Origin: Oscillospiraceae bacterium
GTDB taxonomy: Bacteria; Bacillota; Clostridia; Oscillospirales; Oscillospiraceae
DNA: 51,928 nt
Reading direction: 5' to 3'
Assembly (NCBI GenBank): GCA_902760845.1
Contig: CACWHX010000005.1
Coordinates: 1-51,928, forward strand
Position 1 is the stretch's first letter; every line of letters begins with the position of its first letter. Shown in pieces: positions 33,152 to 41,850 of the stretch. A program made the position numbers and the translations under genes. The notes under the pieces were generated by a model. That model saw nothing but the letters and a program-made list of their open reading frames with translations. It had not been told where the DNA came from and searched no databases.

Positions 33152-34483
33152 TTACGCCAGCATCAACGCGGGATGCTCCATCAGGGTCTTTACCCGCTGC
33201 AGGAACTGCGCCGCAACCGATCCGTCCACCACTCTGTGGTCGGCCGTCAGGCTCAGATTCATGATCGGCCGGATCACCATCTCGCCATTGCGCACCACGA
33301 CCTTGTCCTCCATCGTGTTCACGCCCAGAATCGCCACCTCCGGCTGGTTGATGATCGGCGAAAAGCTCTCGATCCCATACATGCCCAGGTTCGTGATCGT
33401 GAACGTGCCGCCGCGCAGCTTATCCGGCGGCAGCTTCCCCTCGCGCGCGAGCCCTGCCAGCTCCTTCACCTCCGCGGAGATTTCCGTGAGCGATTTCTTG
33501 TCCGCGTCCGTGATGTTCGGCACGACCAGCCCGTTGTCCAGCGCCACGGCCACGCCCATGTTCACATAGTGCTTGTAGAGGATGTTGTTCCCGTCCACCG
33601 AGCAGTTCAGCAGCGGAAACTCCGTCAGCGCCTTCGCCACAAACTTCACCAGCAGGTCCGTGTAGCTTACCTTGACGTCCTGCGCCTTCAGCTGCTCGCG
33701 GTACCGCTTCATCTCCGTCATGTCGATGCCCAGGTTGAACGTCACCGTCGGCGAGGTCATGTGCGAGTTCTGCATGTTCTTCGCGATGGCCTTGCGCATG
33801 CCGCTCATGGGCTTGGTCTCCTCCGCCGGGAGCGCGTCCGCGCGCTTCTCGCGCGTGCCCTCCAGATAGGCGAGAATGTCCTGCGCCAGCACCCGCCCAT
33901 GCGCCGGCACCGCCGCAAGGTCGATCCCCAGGTCCGCAGCCGCAGCCGCCGCCAACGGCGACACCTTTACCCCAGCCGCTTCAGGGACCGACGTGGGGGC
34001 AGGCGCGGGGACATAATTTTTAACGTCGTCCTCCGTGATCCGCCCCTTGGGGCCGGTCCCGGTCACGAGCGCAATGTCGATCCCCAGCTCCTTTGCGAGC
34101 TTCTTTGCGGCCGGGGAGGCCAGCACCCGCCCGCCGGGCTTCTTTTCCGCCGCTGCCGGCGCGGCCGCCGCCGCGGCAGGGGGCGCTTCCGGCACTGCGG
34201 CGCCCGCCGCGGGCGCCGCGGTTACCAGACCGCTGATGTCCTCGCCCGCCTCGCCGATGATCCCCACCGGCTCCATGCAGGGGACGGTTGCGCCCTCCTC
34301 GACCAGAATCTTCAGCAGCACGCCGGAGGCGGACGCCTCGATGGTGTTGGTCAGCTTGTCGGTCTCGACCTCAAAAAGCGGCTCGCCCTCAGCCACGGCG
34401 TCGCCCGCTTTTTTGAGCCACGCGCTGAGTGTTCCCTCCGTCATGGTGAGACCGAGCTTTGGCATAATGATGATTTTTGCCAT
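33152..34483 (-). CDS. acoC: Dihydrolipoamide acetyltransferase (E2) of acetoin dehydrogenase
   Basis: 443 residues: lipoyl domain (about 1-77, Lys43), Ala/Pro linker, two peripheral-subunit-binding domains (about 127-161, ASPAAKKLAKELGID...GPKGRITEDDV; and about 178-213, SPLAAAAAADLGID...HGRVLAQDIL), then the catalytic CoA-acyltransferase core ending in the active-site motif ADHRVVDG. It receives the acetyl group from E1 and passes it to CoA. AAGGAGG precedes the ATG at 34483; the longer frame has no support. Confidence 0.94.
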   Translation of the reverse strand: MAKIIIMPKLGLTMTEGTLSAWLKKAGDAVAEGEPLFEVETDKLTNTIEASASGVLLKILVEEGATVPCMEPVGIIGEAGEDISGLVTAAPAAGAAVPEAPPAAAAAAPAAAEKKPGGRVLASPAAKKLAKELGIDIALVTGTGPKGRITEDDVKNYVPAPAPTSVPEAAGVKVSPLAAAAAADLGIDLAAVPAHGRVLAQDILAYLEGTREKRADALPAEETKPMSGMRKAIAKNMQNSHMTSPTVTFNLGIDMTEMKRYREQLKAQDVKVSYTDLLVKFVAKALTEFPLLNCSVDGNNILYKHYVNMGVAVALDNGLVVPNITDADKKSLTEISAEVKELAGLAREGKLPPDKLRGGTFTITNLGMYGIESFSPIINQPEVAILGVNTMEDKVVVRNGEMVIRPIMNLSLTADHRVVDGSVAAQFLQRVKTLMEHPALMLA

Positions 34484-34532
34484 AGTTTCCTCCTTGTTGC
34501 AGTTTTCCGCCGGATCGAATGCTCCGGACTTC

Positions 34533-35528
34533 CTACGATCGCCGAAACATCCCGCGGCGCTGCGCTTCCTCAATCGCCCTGCGCGGAAGCACCCGCCACG
34601 GACCGTTTCGCCGCACGCGGAGCGTGACCGTCTCTCCGGCTGCGACGGGCACCTCCCGCTCGCCGTCAAGCGCGATCATGCACCGGCGGTCCGCGGTAAA
34701 CGTATAGGGCTCATCCAGCGGGAGCCTTTGCGCCTCGGCGATTTCCATTTCTGTCAGAACGCCCGCGGCGATGGATGCGATCACGCGCGCTCCGCCCGGA
34801 CCGAAGCGAAGGGCATATCCGTATTCATCCGTGTCCCGCACGATCGTGTACGCGCCGGCCACGGCGGAAAAGCCGATGGTCGCCGGATGGCAGCGGGTCA
34901 CGACGATCCGCTGGATTCGATCCGGGTCCCAGATGGCGCGGGCGCCGGCGAAGAAATCGTCCGAGACGACGGCGTCTACCAGCGCGATGTCGCGCAGCGT
35001 GTCGTTCACGTAGACCTCGATCCGCTTGTCCCGGATGCAGCAGGCGCGCGGGTCCTCCATGCTCGCCACGACCGCCGCGGCGACGCCGGCCACCGTCCCC
35101 TCCATCAGAACGGGATAGACGTTGTTCGTCCCCGTCGAGACCGAAAGCATCGGGACCTCCTGCAGACGCTTGGCAGCGGCGCGGGAGGTCCCGTCTCCGC
35201 CCAGCACGATCGCGCATGAGACGCGCTTTTCCTCCAGCATCGCGGCCGCCGTGACCGTATCCTGCATGGAGGCGTCGATCTCAAAGTCCAGCATGGAAAT
35301 GCTCGCTTTCAAAACGCCGTCGTTTTCCAGGTTGTCCAGCACGGCGCAGCCGATCATAAAGGTGTCCGGCATAAAGAAGACCTCCTTTACGCCGAGGCTC
35401 TGCGCGGCCAGAACGATCCGCTGGCAAATGTTGATCTTCTCGTTGTTGTCGATTGTGGTCGCGTAGGAAACCAGCCGGCGGATGTCCTTGCCGGACGCCG
35501 GATTCGCAATGATCCCGATGGATGCCAT
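34533..35528 (-). CDS. acoX: AcoX-like NAD-kinase-fold protein of the acetoin operon
   Basis: 331 residues. The ATP-NAD kinase-type nucleotide motif VLGGDGTSRAAAK (about 113-125) and STGTNNVYPV match the AcoX family, found in aco operons of several bacteria. NAD kinase homologs phosphorylate NAD; AcoX itself has no proven reaction and is not always needed for acetoin growth. Its position between the E1 beta and E2 genes is the main reason for calling the complex acetoin- rather than pyruvate-specific. Confidence 0.88.
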   Translation of the reverse strand: MASIGIIANPASGKDIRRLVSYATTIDNNEKINICQRIVLAAQSLGVKEVFFMPDTFMIGCAVLDNLENDGVLKASISMLDFEIDASMQDTVTAAAMLEEKRVSCAIVLGGDGTSRAAAKRLQEVPMLSVSTGTNNVYPVLMEGTVAGVAAAVVASMEDPRACCIRDKRIEVYVNDTLRDIALVDAVVSDDFFAGARAIWDPDRIQRIVVTRCHPATIGFSAVAGAYTIVRDTDEYGYALRFGPGGARVIASIAAGVLTEMEIAEAQRLPLDEPYTFTADRRCMIALDGEREVPVAAGETVTLRVRRNGPWRVLPRRAIEEAQRRGMFRRS

Positions 35529-35550
35529 TCGCCTTCCTCCATTACCGTGC

Positions 35551-35580
35551 GGGCTTCCGGAATCTGTTTTCCGGAAGCCC
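35551..35580 (-). repeat. Intercistronic hairpin between acoB and acoX
   Basis: 10-bp perfect stem GGGCTTCCGG / CCGGAAGCCC with a 10-base loop in the 85-bp gap. No T run follows on the minus strand, so it is more likely a partial attenuator, processing site or 3' stabiliser than a full terminator. Confidence 0.6.
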
Positions 35581-35613
35581 AGCTTTGCTTCAGTCTTTAC
35601 GCGCCCATTGCGA

Positions 35614-36582
35614 TCAGAACATGTTTTTCGCTGCCGCGACCACGTCCATCTCGTTGGGCATATAGTATTGCTCCAGAACCGGCGCGAACGGCACCGGGGT
35701 GTTGAGCGCGCCGATGCGCGCCACCGGGGCGTCCAGAGAATCGAAGAACTCCTCGGCGATGGTTGCGGAAATCTCGCCGCCGTAGCCGCCGCGCTTGACC
35801 TCCTCGGTCAGCACGATGGCCTTGTGGGTCTTTGCGATGCTCTGCTCGATCAGCGCCTTGTCCAGCGGATAGAGGCTGCGAAGGTCGATGATTTCGGCCT
35901 CGATCCCGTCCTTTGCCAGCAGGTCGGCGGCCTTCGCCGCGTCGAACACCTGGCGGCCATAGGTGATGATCGAGACATCTCCGCCCTCGCGGACGATCTT
36001 CCCCTTGCCCAGTGGGATGGGCTCCTTGCTGGAGACCTCGCTCTTCATGCCGTAGAGGAGCTTGCCCTCGAAGAAGATCACGGGGTTGTCGTCGTCGATG
36101 GCCGAAAGCATCAGGCCCAGCGCGTCCTCCGCGGTGCTGGGATAGACCACCTTCAGGCCGGGGATATGTGTGCACCACGCCTCCAGCGACTGGGAGTGCT
36201 GCGCCGCGGCGCCGCTGCCGGCGCCCGCCGGCATGCGCACGACCATGGGCATGTTGATCTTGCCGCCGAACATATAGCGCATCTTTGCGGCCTGGTTCAC
36301 GAGCTGATCCATGCCGACGGTCAGGAAGTCGCAGAACATCAGCTCCGCGATGGGGCGAAGCCCCGTCGCCGCCGCGCCGACGGCGCAGCCGATGATCGCG
36401 CCCTCGGAGATTGGCGTGTCGCGCACACGCTCGGGCCCGAACTCATCGAACATTCCGGCGCTGACGCCGAAGCAGCCGCCGAACGCGCCGACGTCCTCGC
36501 CGAACAAAACAACGTTGGGGTTCTCCCGCATCCGTATGCTCATACCCTCGCGGATGCCCTCTGCATATGTCATGATACTCAT
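35614..36582 (-). CDS. acoB: Acetoin dehydrogenase E1 component, beta subunit
   Basis: 322 residues, transketolase-type pyrimidine domain plus C-terminal domain. Visible motifs: NVVLFGEDVGAFGG near the N-terminus (cofactor activation Glu), CFGVSAGMF, PTSEGAIIG-like region ISEGAIIGCAVG, and VLTEEVKRGGYGGEI. It forms the alpha2beta2 thiamine-diphosphate E1 with AcoA, cleaving acetoin to acetaldehyde and a hydroxyethyl group. The start overlaps the acoA stop codon by ATGA, giving translational coupling and equal stoichiometry. Confidence 0.94.
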   Translation of the reverse strand: MSIMTYAEGIREGMSIRMRENPNVVLFGEDVGAFGGCFGVSAGMFDEFGPERVRDTPISEGAIIGCAVGAAATGLRPIAELMFCDFLTVGMDQLVNQAAKMRYMFGGKINMPMVVRMPAGAGSGAAAQHSQSLEAWCTHIPGLKVVYPSTAEDALGLMLSAIDDDNPVIFFEGKLLYGMKSEVSSKEPIPLGKGKIVREGGDVSIITYGRQVFDAAKAADLLAKDGIEAEIIDLRSLYPLDKALIEQSIAKTHKAIVLTEEVKRGGYGGEISATIAEEFFDSLDAPVARIGALNTPVPFAPVLEQYYMPNEMDVVAAAKNMF

Positions 36583-37565
36583 CTGACGCGCACCTCCTCA
36601 ACGATATCAGAATAGACGTCCACCACGGCGCTCTCCGGGCTGGGAATGGGCTGGGCCTTGGCAAATTCGATCGCGTCCTTGATCTGCTGCGCGACCTGCG
36701 CGTCAACCGTTTCGATCTCTTTGGCCGTCATCACGCCGTTGTCCTCCAGGAACTTGGCGAAGCGCGGAAGCGGGTCCTTCTCCATCCAGGCCGCCTGTTC
36801 CTCCTTTGGCTTGTAGGTTGCGGGGTCGCCCTCGAAGTGGCCGTGCTGCCGGTAGGTCTTGCACTCGATCAGCGTCGGACCCTTGCCGGCTCTCGCCCTG
36901 GCCACAGCCTCGAACGCCGCCTCATAAACCGCCAGCGGATCGTTGCCGTCCACGGAGACACCGGGCATGTTGTAGGCCGCGGCGCGGTCCGACACGTCCT
37001 TGATCGCCTGATGGCGCGCCTGACTCATGGAGATGCCGTAGTGATTGTTCTCGCACACGAAAATAATCGGCAGCTTCCAGATCGAGGCCATGTTCAGCGC
37101 CTCGTGGAACGTCCCCTGGTTTGTGGAGCCGTCGCCGAAGAAGCAGACGCACACCTGATCCGTTTTGCGCAGCTTGATCGACAACCCCGCGCCGGTGGAG
37201 ATGCAGTGGCCCGCGCCGACGATGCCGTTTGCGCCGAGGATGCCCTTGTCGCGGTCGGCGATGTGCATGGAGCCGCCTTTTCCCTTGCAGTAGCCGGTTT
37301 CGCGGCCAAGCAGTTCCGCCATCATCAGGTTCAGGTCCCCGCCCTTTGCGATGATGTGACCGTGTCCGCGGTGCGTGCTGGTGATAAAGTCGTCATCTCG
37401 CAGGCACGCGCACACGGCGGGCGCGATGGCCTCCTCACCCATATACAGGTGCACGAAGCCGGGAACCTCCCCGTCTGCGAACAGTTTGGCCGCCGTTCCT
37501 TCGAAGTCACGTATCCGCCGCATCTGCAGATAGATGTCCTTCATGAGCTCATTGCTGATTTCCAT
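36579..37565 (-). CDS. acoA: Acetoin dehydrogenase E1 component, alpha subunit
   Basis: 328 residues. The thiamine-diphosphate/Mg motif GDGSTNQGTFHEALN (about 144-158) with ENNHYGIS is intact, and the phosphorylation-loop type region GKGGSMHIAD is present. AcoA/TPP E1 subunits of acetoin and pyruvate dehydrogenases are close homologs; the acoX neighbour and AcoR-type regulator argue for acetoin. It lies 12 bp downstream of the Lin0512-family gene. Confidence 0.93.
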   Translation of the reverse strand: MEISNELMKDIYLQMRRIRDFEGTAAKLFADGEVPGFVHLYMGEEAIAPAVCACLRDDDFITSTHRGHGHIIAKGGDLNLMMAELLGRETGYCKGKGGSMHIADRDKGILGANGIVGAGHCISTGAGLSIKLRKTDQVCVCFFGDGSTNQGTFHEALNMASIWKLPIIFVCENNHYGISMSQARHQAIKDVSDRAAAYNMPGVSVDGNDPLAVYEAAFEAVARARAGKGPTLIECKTYRQHGHFEGDPATYKPKEEQAAWMEKDPLPRFAKFLEDNGVMTAKEIETVDAQVAQQIKDAIEFAKAQPIPSPESAVVDVYSDIVEEVRVR

Positions 37566-37577
37566 CTGATAACCTCC

Positions 37578-37937
37578 TCACTTGTTTATGTACACCGTGA
37601 CGGCCGCGACAGCCGCCTCAATGCTCTGATCCGCGTCTCCGAACGCGGGGATGCACAACCCGTCCACGGTGAGTCCGCCCGCCACCGGCACGACCGATAC
37701 CCGCCCGACCGGGAATACCTCCGCAACGCGCACGCAGTCCACGTCTTCGGGGCGGGATACGGCGATTCGCGCCTCGATGACGACGTCGCTCTCTGTGCTT
37801 CCGTTCTGCAAATAATCCTCCAGGCCGCACAAACAGCTCCTGGAGATTGCGTCTTTTGCCGCCTTGCAGGCGGCTTTGGTCACATCCTGTCCATGAAAAT
37901 CCGTACCAAGTCCGAACTCAACGATAAATTTTTTCAT
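37578..37937 (-). CDS. Lin0512-family conserved protein, first gene of the aco operon
   Basis: 119 residues. The N-terminus IVEFGLGTDFHGQDVTKAAC followed by KDAISRSCLCGL matches the Lin0512 family. Two short Cys groups (Cys24; Cys35/Cys37) and His15 look like ligands. Function is unknown. It is the first translated gene after the aco promoter and is 12 bp from acoA, so it likely has a role in acetoin metabolism, for example binding a metal, cofactor or acetoin. AAGGTGGTGG precedes the ATG. Confidence 0.78.
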   Translation of the reverse strand: MKKFIVEFGLGTDFHGQDVTKAACKAAKDAISRSCLCGLEDYLQNGSTESDVVIEARIAVSRPEDVDCVRVAEVFPVGRVSVVPVAGGLTVDGLCIPAFGDADQSIEAAVAAVTVYINK

Positions 37938-37958
37938 TACACCACCACCTTGTTTTTT

Positions 37959-37987
37959 ATTATAGAATGTTCTCATTTTTTTCTCAA
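37959..37987 (-). promoter_or_regulatory. Sigma-A-type promoter of the aco operon
   Basis: Minus strand TTGAGA (37987-37982), 17-bp spacer, TATAAT (37964-37959). No -24/-12 (GG-N10-GC) sigma-54 element was found. Several TTCTCA motifs lie around and upstream (37970, 37981, 38097; inverted at 38140). The remaining AT-rich part of the 334-bp gap contains no gene. Confidence 0.7.
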
Positions 37988-38271
37988 CTCTTTTTGAACA
38001 TGATTTTTGATTTTTGTACAATTTTATAGTTTTCAAGCGTTCGAATTTGCCGCTTTCTCTAAATCGTTAATAATTTATCGCAGAAAAGAAAAATAATTCT
38101 CATTTTTGTCTCATTTCTCGTGCGAGGTATCACGTTTTTTGAGAAAGAAACGAGACCCGGGCAGAAACACAACCACCCCCGCGCGACAAACAAACCGAGC
38201 CGAGCCCGGAAAGCGGGCTCGGCTCGGAGCGGATGCATGGGCCGCGGATGCAAAGTCACGCGCGCAGGGCG

Positions 38272-40194
38272 CTACTTGACCGCCTTCGCATTGATCCCAT
38301 ACTTTTTCATTTTTCGATACATCGTGGCCCGGCTGATCTCCAAACTCTCCGCCGCCTTTGCCACATCACCGCCGCTGGTAATCAAAGCGGACATCAGCGC
38401 GCCGGCCTCGCCGCTGTTTTTCTGCGGCAGCCGGTCGTCTCCCACAGTCTGATCCACGGCGAGCCGCAGGCTCTCCCGTGTCAGGACGCTGCCGTCCTCC
38501 GAGAAGAACGCACGCTCGATCCCGTTTTGCAGCTCCCGCACGTTGCCCGGCCAGCTGTACGCGGTAAGCCCGGCGTAAAACTCCGGCGCCACCGTTTTTC
38601 GCTGGTCGGGGTAAAATTCGTTCAGGCGCGCGACGAATTTTTCCGCGCAGTAGTCCACGTCCTGGATGCGGCTGCGCAGCGGCGGGATCTCCAGCTTCAG
38701 AACGTTCAGCCGATAGAACAGGTCCTTGCGGAAATAACCGGCCTGCACCAACTGCTCCAGCGGCTGATTGGAGGAGGCGATGATGCGGATGTCCAGCGCG
38801 ATTTCCTGCGCGCCGCCGATGCGCGTGACGGAGTGCGTTTCCACGATCCGCAGCAGCTTGGCCTGAAACTCCAGCGGCAGCTCCGAGACCTCGTCCAGAA
38901 ACAGCGTGCCCTTGCGCGCGAGCTCAAAGTGGCCGGGCGCGCCCTCCTCAAATCGCCCGCCGAAGGCGCCGCGCTCATATCCAAACAGCTCGGCCTCCAG
39001 CATGTCGCGGGGGATGGAGGCGCAGTTCACCGTGACGAACGGCCCCTTGGCGCGGCTTCCCGCGTTGTGAATCGCCTGCGCCAAAAGCTCCTTCCCGGTG
39101 CCGCTTTCGCCCTCGATTAGGATGTTTCCGTCATAGCTTGCGAATTTTTTTGCCAGGAACAGCACCTTCTTCATGCCGTCGTCCTGCGTGCAGATGTCTT
39201 CAAACACATAGCTCGCGCGGTTTCCCGTGAGCTTGTTGACGGAGTTAATCAGATGCTTCTGTTTTTTCAGCGTCACGCGCAGCGCCGCGGTGCCATAGCT
39301 CGCGAGATAGCTGATCTCCACGCCGCAGCGCAGGGTGTCGTTCTGCAGGATGACCCGCGTGTCGTCCGAAAAAAACCGCTCGCCCCGGGTCCACAGCCCC
39401 TTGCTCCAGTCCGCGTCGGGAATCAGGGCGCGAAAGTCGTATTCCCGCAGGTCGTCCAGACTGAGGCGCAGCAGGTCCTTCGCCTCGCTGTTCATCCAGA
39501 AGGCCCTGTAATTTTCTCCGATCAGAATGACGCTGTCCGCCGCGCTCTCCAGCGCGGACTGCATGACCTCGGCGTTGTTTTTCAGCTTGTATTGTCCCTC
39601 GATCCCGTACGCCGCGGCGAGGATCAGGCCGAGCGTGTGCTCGTGCGCGGTCGAGGCCTCGCCCGACAGATCAATGCAGCCGATGATCTCGCCGTTCAGG
39701 CCGTGGATCGGCGCGGCCGAGCAGGTCCAGCCGTGGTGAGACCGGCAGTAATGGTCCGCGCCGATCGTCTGAATCGGCGTGTCATACTCCAGCGCGATGC
39801 TGATCGCGTTCGTCCCGACCGCGTAGCTGTTCCACAGCGCGCCCTTGGTGAAGCGAAGATCCGTCTGCTTCGTGGCGATGTTGTCGTCGCCCATGGTCTC
39901 CAGCACGTATCCGACGCTGTCCGTCAGCACGAGCAGATAATGCGTCTTTCGCACGATCTCGAACACAGCCTGCATGATGGGCATCGCCGTGTCCAGGAGC
40001 TGCCAGTTGGCCGCGCGGATGCTGTTGTATACCTTTTCATACACCTTTTTTCCTTCGCCGCCGGTCGGGTTGAGTCCGGCGGCCTTACATTTGCGCCAGG
40101 AGTCCGCAATCTCCGGGCGAACGCGCGGGTCCATGCGGTCTTCAAACACATAGTCCGCCCAAATCTGCATGCGATCGTCTGCTGTCATACGCAT
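38272..40194 (-). CDS. acoR: AcoR-like transcriptional activator (GAF-like, AAA+, Fis HTH)
   Basis: 640 residues. N-terminal AcoR-type sensor region ([46 protein letters not shown]), a PAS-like middle segment, a AAA+ domain (Walker A GESGTGKE about 358-365; Walker [23 protein letters not shown]), and a C-terminal Fis HTH ([20 protein letters not shown]). Normally it drives sigma-54 promoters when acetoin is present. The contact loop reads GAFGGR instead of GAFTGA (about 405-410), losing the key Thr. The nearby aco promoter is sigma-A type. It may therefore act as a sigma-A regulator. The start at 40194 follows GAGAGG; the ATG at 40188 is possible. Confidence 0.88.
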   Translation of the reverse strand: MRMTADDRMQIWADYVFEDRMDPRVRPEIADSWRKCKAAGLNPTGGEGKKVYEKVYNSIRAANWQLLDTAMPIMQAVFEIVRKTHYLLVLTDSVGYVLETMGDDNIATKQTDLRFTKGALWNSYAVGTNAISIALEYDTPIQTIGADHYCRSHHGWTCSAAPIHGLNGEIIGCIDLSGEASTAHEHTLGLILAAAYGIEGQYKLKNNAEVMQSALESAADSVILIGENYRAFWMNSEAKDLLRLSLDDLREYDFRALIPDADWSKGLWTRGERFFSDDTRVILQNDTLRCGVEISYLASYGTAALRVTLKKQKHLINSVNKLTGNRASYVFEDICTQDDGMKKVLFLAKKFASYDGNILIEGESGTGKELLAQAIHNAGSRAKGPFVTVNCASIPRDMLEAELFGYERGAFGGRFEEGAPGHFELARKGTLFLDEVSELPLEFQAKLLRIVETHSVTRIGGAQEIALDIRIIASSNQPLEQLVQAGYFRKDLFYRLNVLKLEIPPLRSRIQDVDYCAEKFVARLNEFYPDQRKTVAPEFYAGLTAYSWPGNVRELQNGIERAFFSEDGSVLTRESLRLAVDQTVGDDRLPQKNSGEAGALMSALITSGGDVAKAAESLEISRATMYRKMKKYGINAKAVK

Positions 40195-40350
40195 AGCACC
40201 TCTCTGGTTTTTGTGCAGTCGCGGGGGATTGATTGTCCCGCCGCCAGTGCCCTGCCCCGCCGGGACAATCGGCCCGGATGCGGGGAAATTCCATCCGCCG
40301 TTCCGCGGATCTTCGCTGTCCCGTGTCAATTGCATGGGAATTTTCTCAAT

Positions 40351-40379
40351 ATTCTACCGCAAATTTGAGATTTTGTCAA
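40351..40379 (-). promoter_or_regulatory. Promoter of acoR
   Basis: Minus strand TTGACA (40379-40374), 17-bp spacer, TAGAAT (40356-40351). A TTCTCA-type motif (TTGAGA/TCTCAA, 40365-40370) lies inside the spacer and another (40343-40348) just downstream, consistent with self-repression. Confidence 0.65.
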
Positions 40380-40417
40380 CGACACGCGCGCCCGCCGCGC
40401 GAAATCTGGCAAAAAAA

Positions 40418-40443
40418 TTCTCAGCATGCGATTGATCTGAGAT
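40418..40443. promoter_or_regulatory. Candidate operator: inverted TTCTCAG ... CTGAGAT pair
   Basis: Arms TTCTCAG (40418-40424) and CTGAGAT (40437-40443) are separated by 12 bases in the 355-bp divergent region between acoR and the nitroreductase gene. The half-site matches those around the aco promoter. A further TGAGAA sits at 40485-40490 directly after a TATACT -10 box (40480-40485) of the nitroreductase gene, which lacks a good -35. Confidence 0.5.
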
Positions 40444-40549
40444 TTTTCCGAAAAACGCGCGCAATCATCGGATTTGTGTTATACTGAGAAACAAAGAAAC
40501 CGAAACGGATTTTGCACTCTGCGATGGATCTGAAAAGGAGGAGCCTATC

Positions 40550-41206
40550 ATGGATTGGAAACAGGCGATGGAAGCCCGGCACTCTGTGCGGCAGTATACC
40601 GATCGGCCCCTGGAGGGCGAGACGCTGGAGGCGCTGCTGGCGTGCATCGACACGTGCAACGCCGAGGGAGGCCTGCACCTGCAGCTCGTGCAGAACGAGC
40701 CGAAGGCGTTTCAGACGAAAAACAGCCATTTTTCCGGCGTGAACCATTACATTGCCGTCGCCGGGAAGAAGGGCGGCGACTTTGAGGAGCGCTGCGGCTA
40801 CTACGGCGAGAAGGTCGTTCTCACGGCGCAGACGCTGGGACTCAACACCTGCTGGGTCGCACTTTCGTATAAGCGCGTGCCGGGCGTGGTTCAGCTCCGC
40901 CAGGGCGAGCGGATCGAGGCCGTCATCTCCGTCGGCTACGGGGCGACGCAGGGCGAAGCGCACAAGTCCAAGTCGGTTGCCCAGGTCAGCAACGCGGATG
41001 CGGCCACGCCGCAGTGGTTTCTTGACGGCGTCGAGGCGGCGCTGCTCGCGCCTACCGCCGTGAACCAGCAGAAATTCTTCTTTGCCTATCAGAATGGAAA
41101 GGTGATCGCCCGGCCGGGCCTCGGCTTTTACACCCGGCTGGATCTGGGCATCGCGAAGCTCCACTTCGAGCTGGGCGCGGAAAAGGACGGCAGCATCTGG
41201 GCATAG
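40550..41206 (+). CDS. Nitroreductase-family protein
   Basis: 218 residues. The N-terminus ARHSVRQYTDRPLE is the FMN phosphate-binding segment typical of nitroreductases; LNTCWVALSYK and LLAPTAVNQQKF (FMN-binding) follow. Members use FMN and NAD(P)H to reduce nitro, quinone or enone compounds. AAAGGAGG precedes the ATG. It is divergent from acoR and shares the TTCTCA-type motifs, so co-regulation with acetoin genes is possible but unproven. Substrate unknown. Confidence 0.88.
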   Translation: MDWKQAMEARHSVRQYTDRPLEGETLEALLACIDTCNAEGGLHLQLVQNEPKAFQTKNSHFSGVNHYIAVAGKKGGDFEERCGYYGEKVVLTAQTLGLNTCWVALSYKRVPGVVQLRQGERIEAVISVGYGATQGEAHKSKSVAQVSNADAATPQWFLDGVEAALLAPTAVNQQKFFFAYQNGKVIARPGLGFYTRLDLGIAKLHFELGAEKDGSIWA

Positions 41207-41311
41207 GCGCGCGGACGCGGCCCGTATTGGGCGCGTCCTGAGACCGCCCGCACCTGAGCGTGCCCCACGGCATAAGCTGATGACAGCAAGGCTTTTGCCG
41301 GAGGTGGAACC

Positions 41312-41806
41312 ATGTACAGCAACAACAGCGACCCGGAGATCGGCGCGGTCCTGCGCCGCCGCCCGGACGCCGTGGCGCGCGTTCGGGGCAGCCTGCACGC
41401 CGCGGCGGTGCGCGGCGTCGTGCGGTTTTACCAGACGACGGCGGGGGTGCTCGTCTTTGCCGATATCCACGGACTCCCCACGCCCGCCGGACCGTGCGCG
41501 CAGCCGGTGTTCGGCTTCCATATCCACAGCGGGGGCTCCTGTACGGGCAACGCGGACGATCCCTTTGCCGACGTGCTGGGGCACTATAATCCGGAATCCT
41601 GTCCCCACCCGCACCACGCGGGCGATCTGCCGCCGCTGTTCGGCAATCGCGGCCGCGCGCTCTCGGTCGTCCTGACCGACCGCTTCACCGTGCGGGAGAT
41701 TCTCGGCCGGTCCGTCATCATCCACGCCGAGCCGGACGATTTTCACACGCAGCCGAGCGGGGACTCCGGCATGAAAATTGCCTGCGGCGAGATAACGCGC
41801 GGCTGA
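41312..41806 (+). CDS. Cytosolic Cu/Zn superoxide dismutase-like protein
   Basis: 164 residues, no signal peptide. Cu/Zn-SOD fold residues are all present: His70/His72 (GFHIHSG), bridging His91 (GHYNP), His99, His102 and Asp105 (HPHHAGD), His138 (VIIHAEPDDF), and the disulfide pair Cys77/Cys158. The zinc loop is about six residues shorter than in classical SodC. GGAGG precedes the ATG. Most bacterial SodCs are periplasmic or lipoproteins, so a cytosolic one in an anaerobe is unusual. Enzyme activity is plausible but not proven; the gap to the nitroreductase is 105 bp. Confidence 0.87.
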   Translation: MYSNNSDPEIGAVLRRRPDAVARVRGSLHAAAVRGVVRFYQTTAGVLVFADIHGLPTPAGPCAQPVFGFHIHSGGSCTGNADDPFADVLGHYNPESCPHPHHAGDLPPLFGNRGRALSVVLTDRFTVREILGRSVIIHAEPDDFHTQPSGDSGMKIACGEITRG

Positions 41807-41816
41807 TACTCCCGGC

Positions 41817-41850
41817 AAAGGCGCCGCGGCCCGATGGCCGCGGCGCCTTT
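41817..41850 (+). terminator. Terminator hairpin after the SOD-like gene
   Basis: 15-bp perfect stem AAAGGCGCCGCGGCC / GGCCGCGGCGCCTTT with loop CGAT. Repeat element E (reverse orientation) abuts it. Confidence 0.75.
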
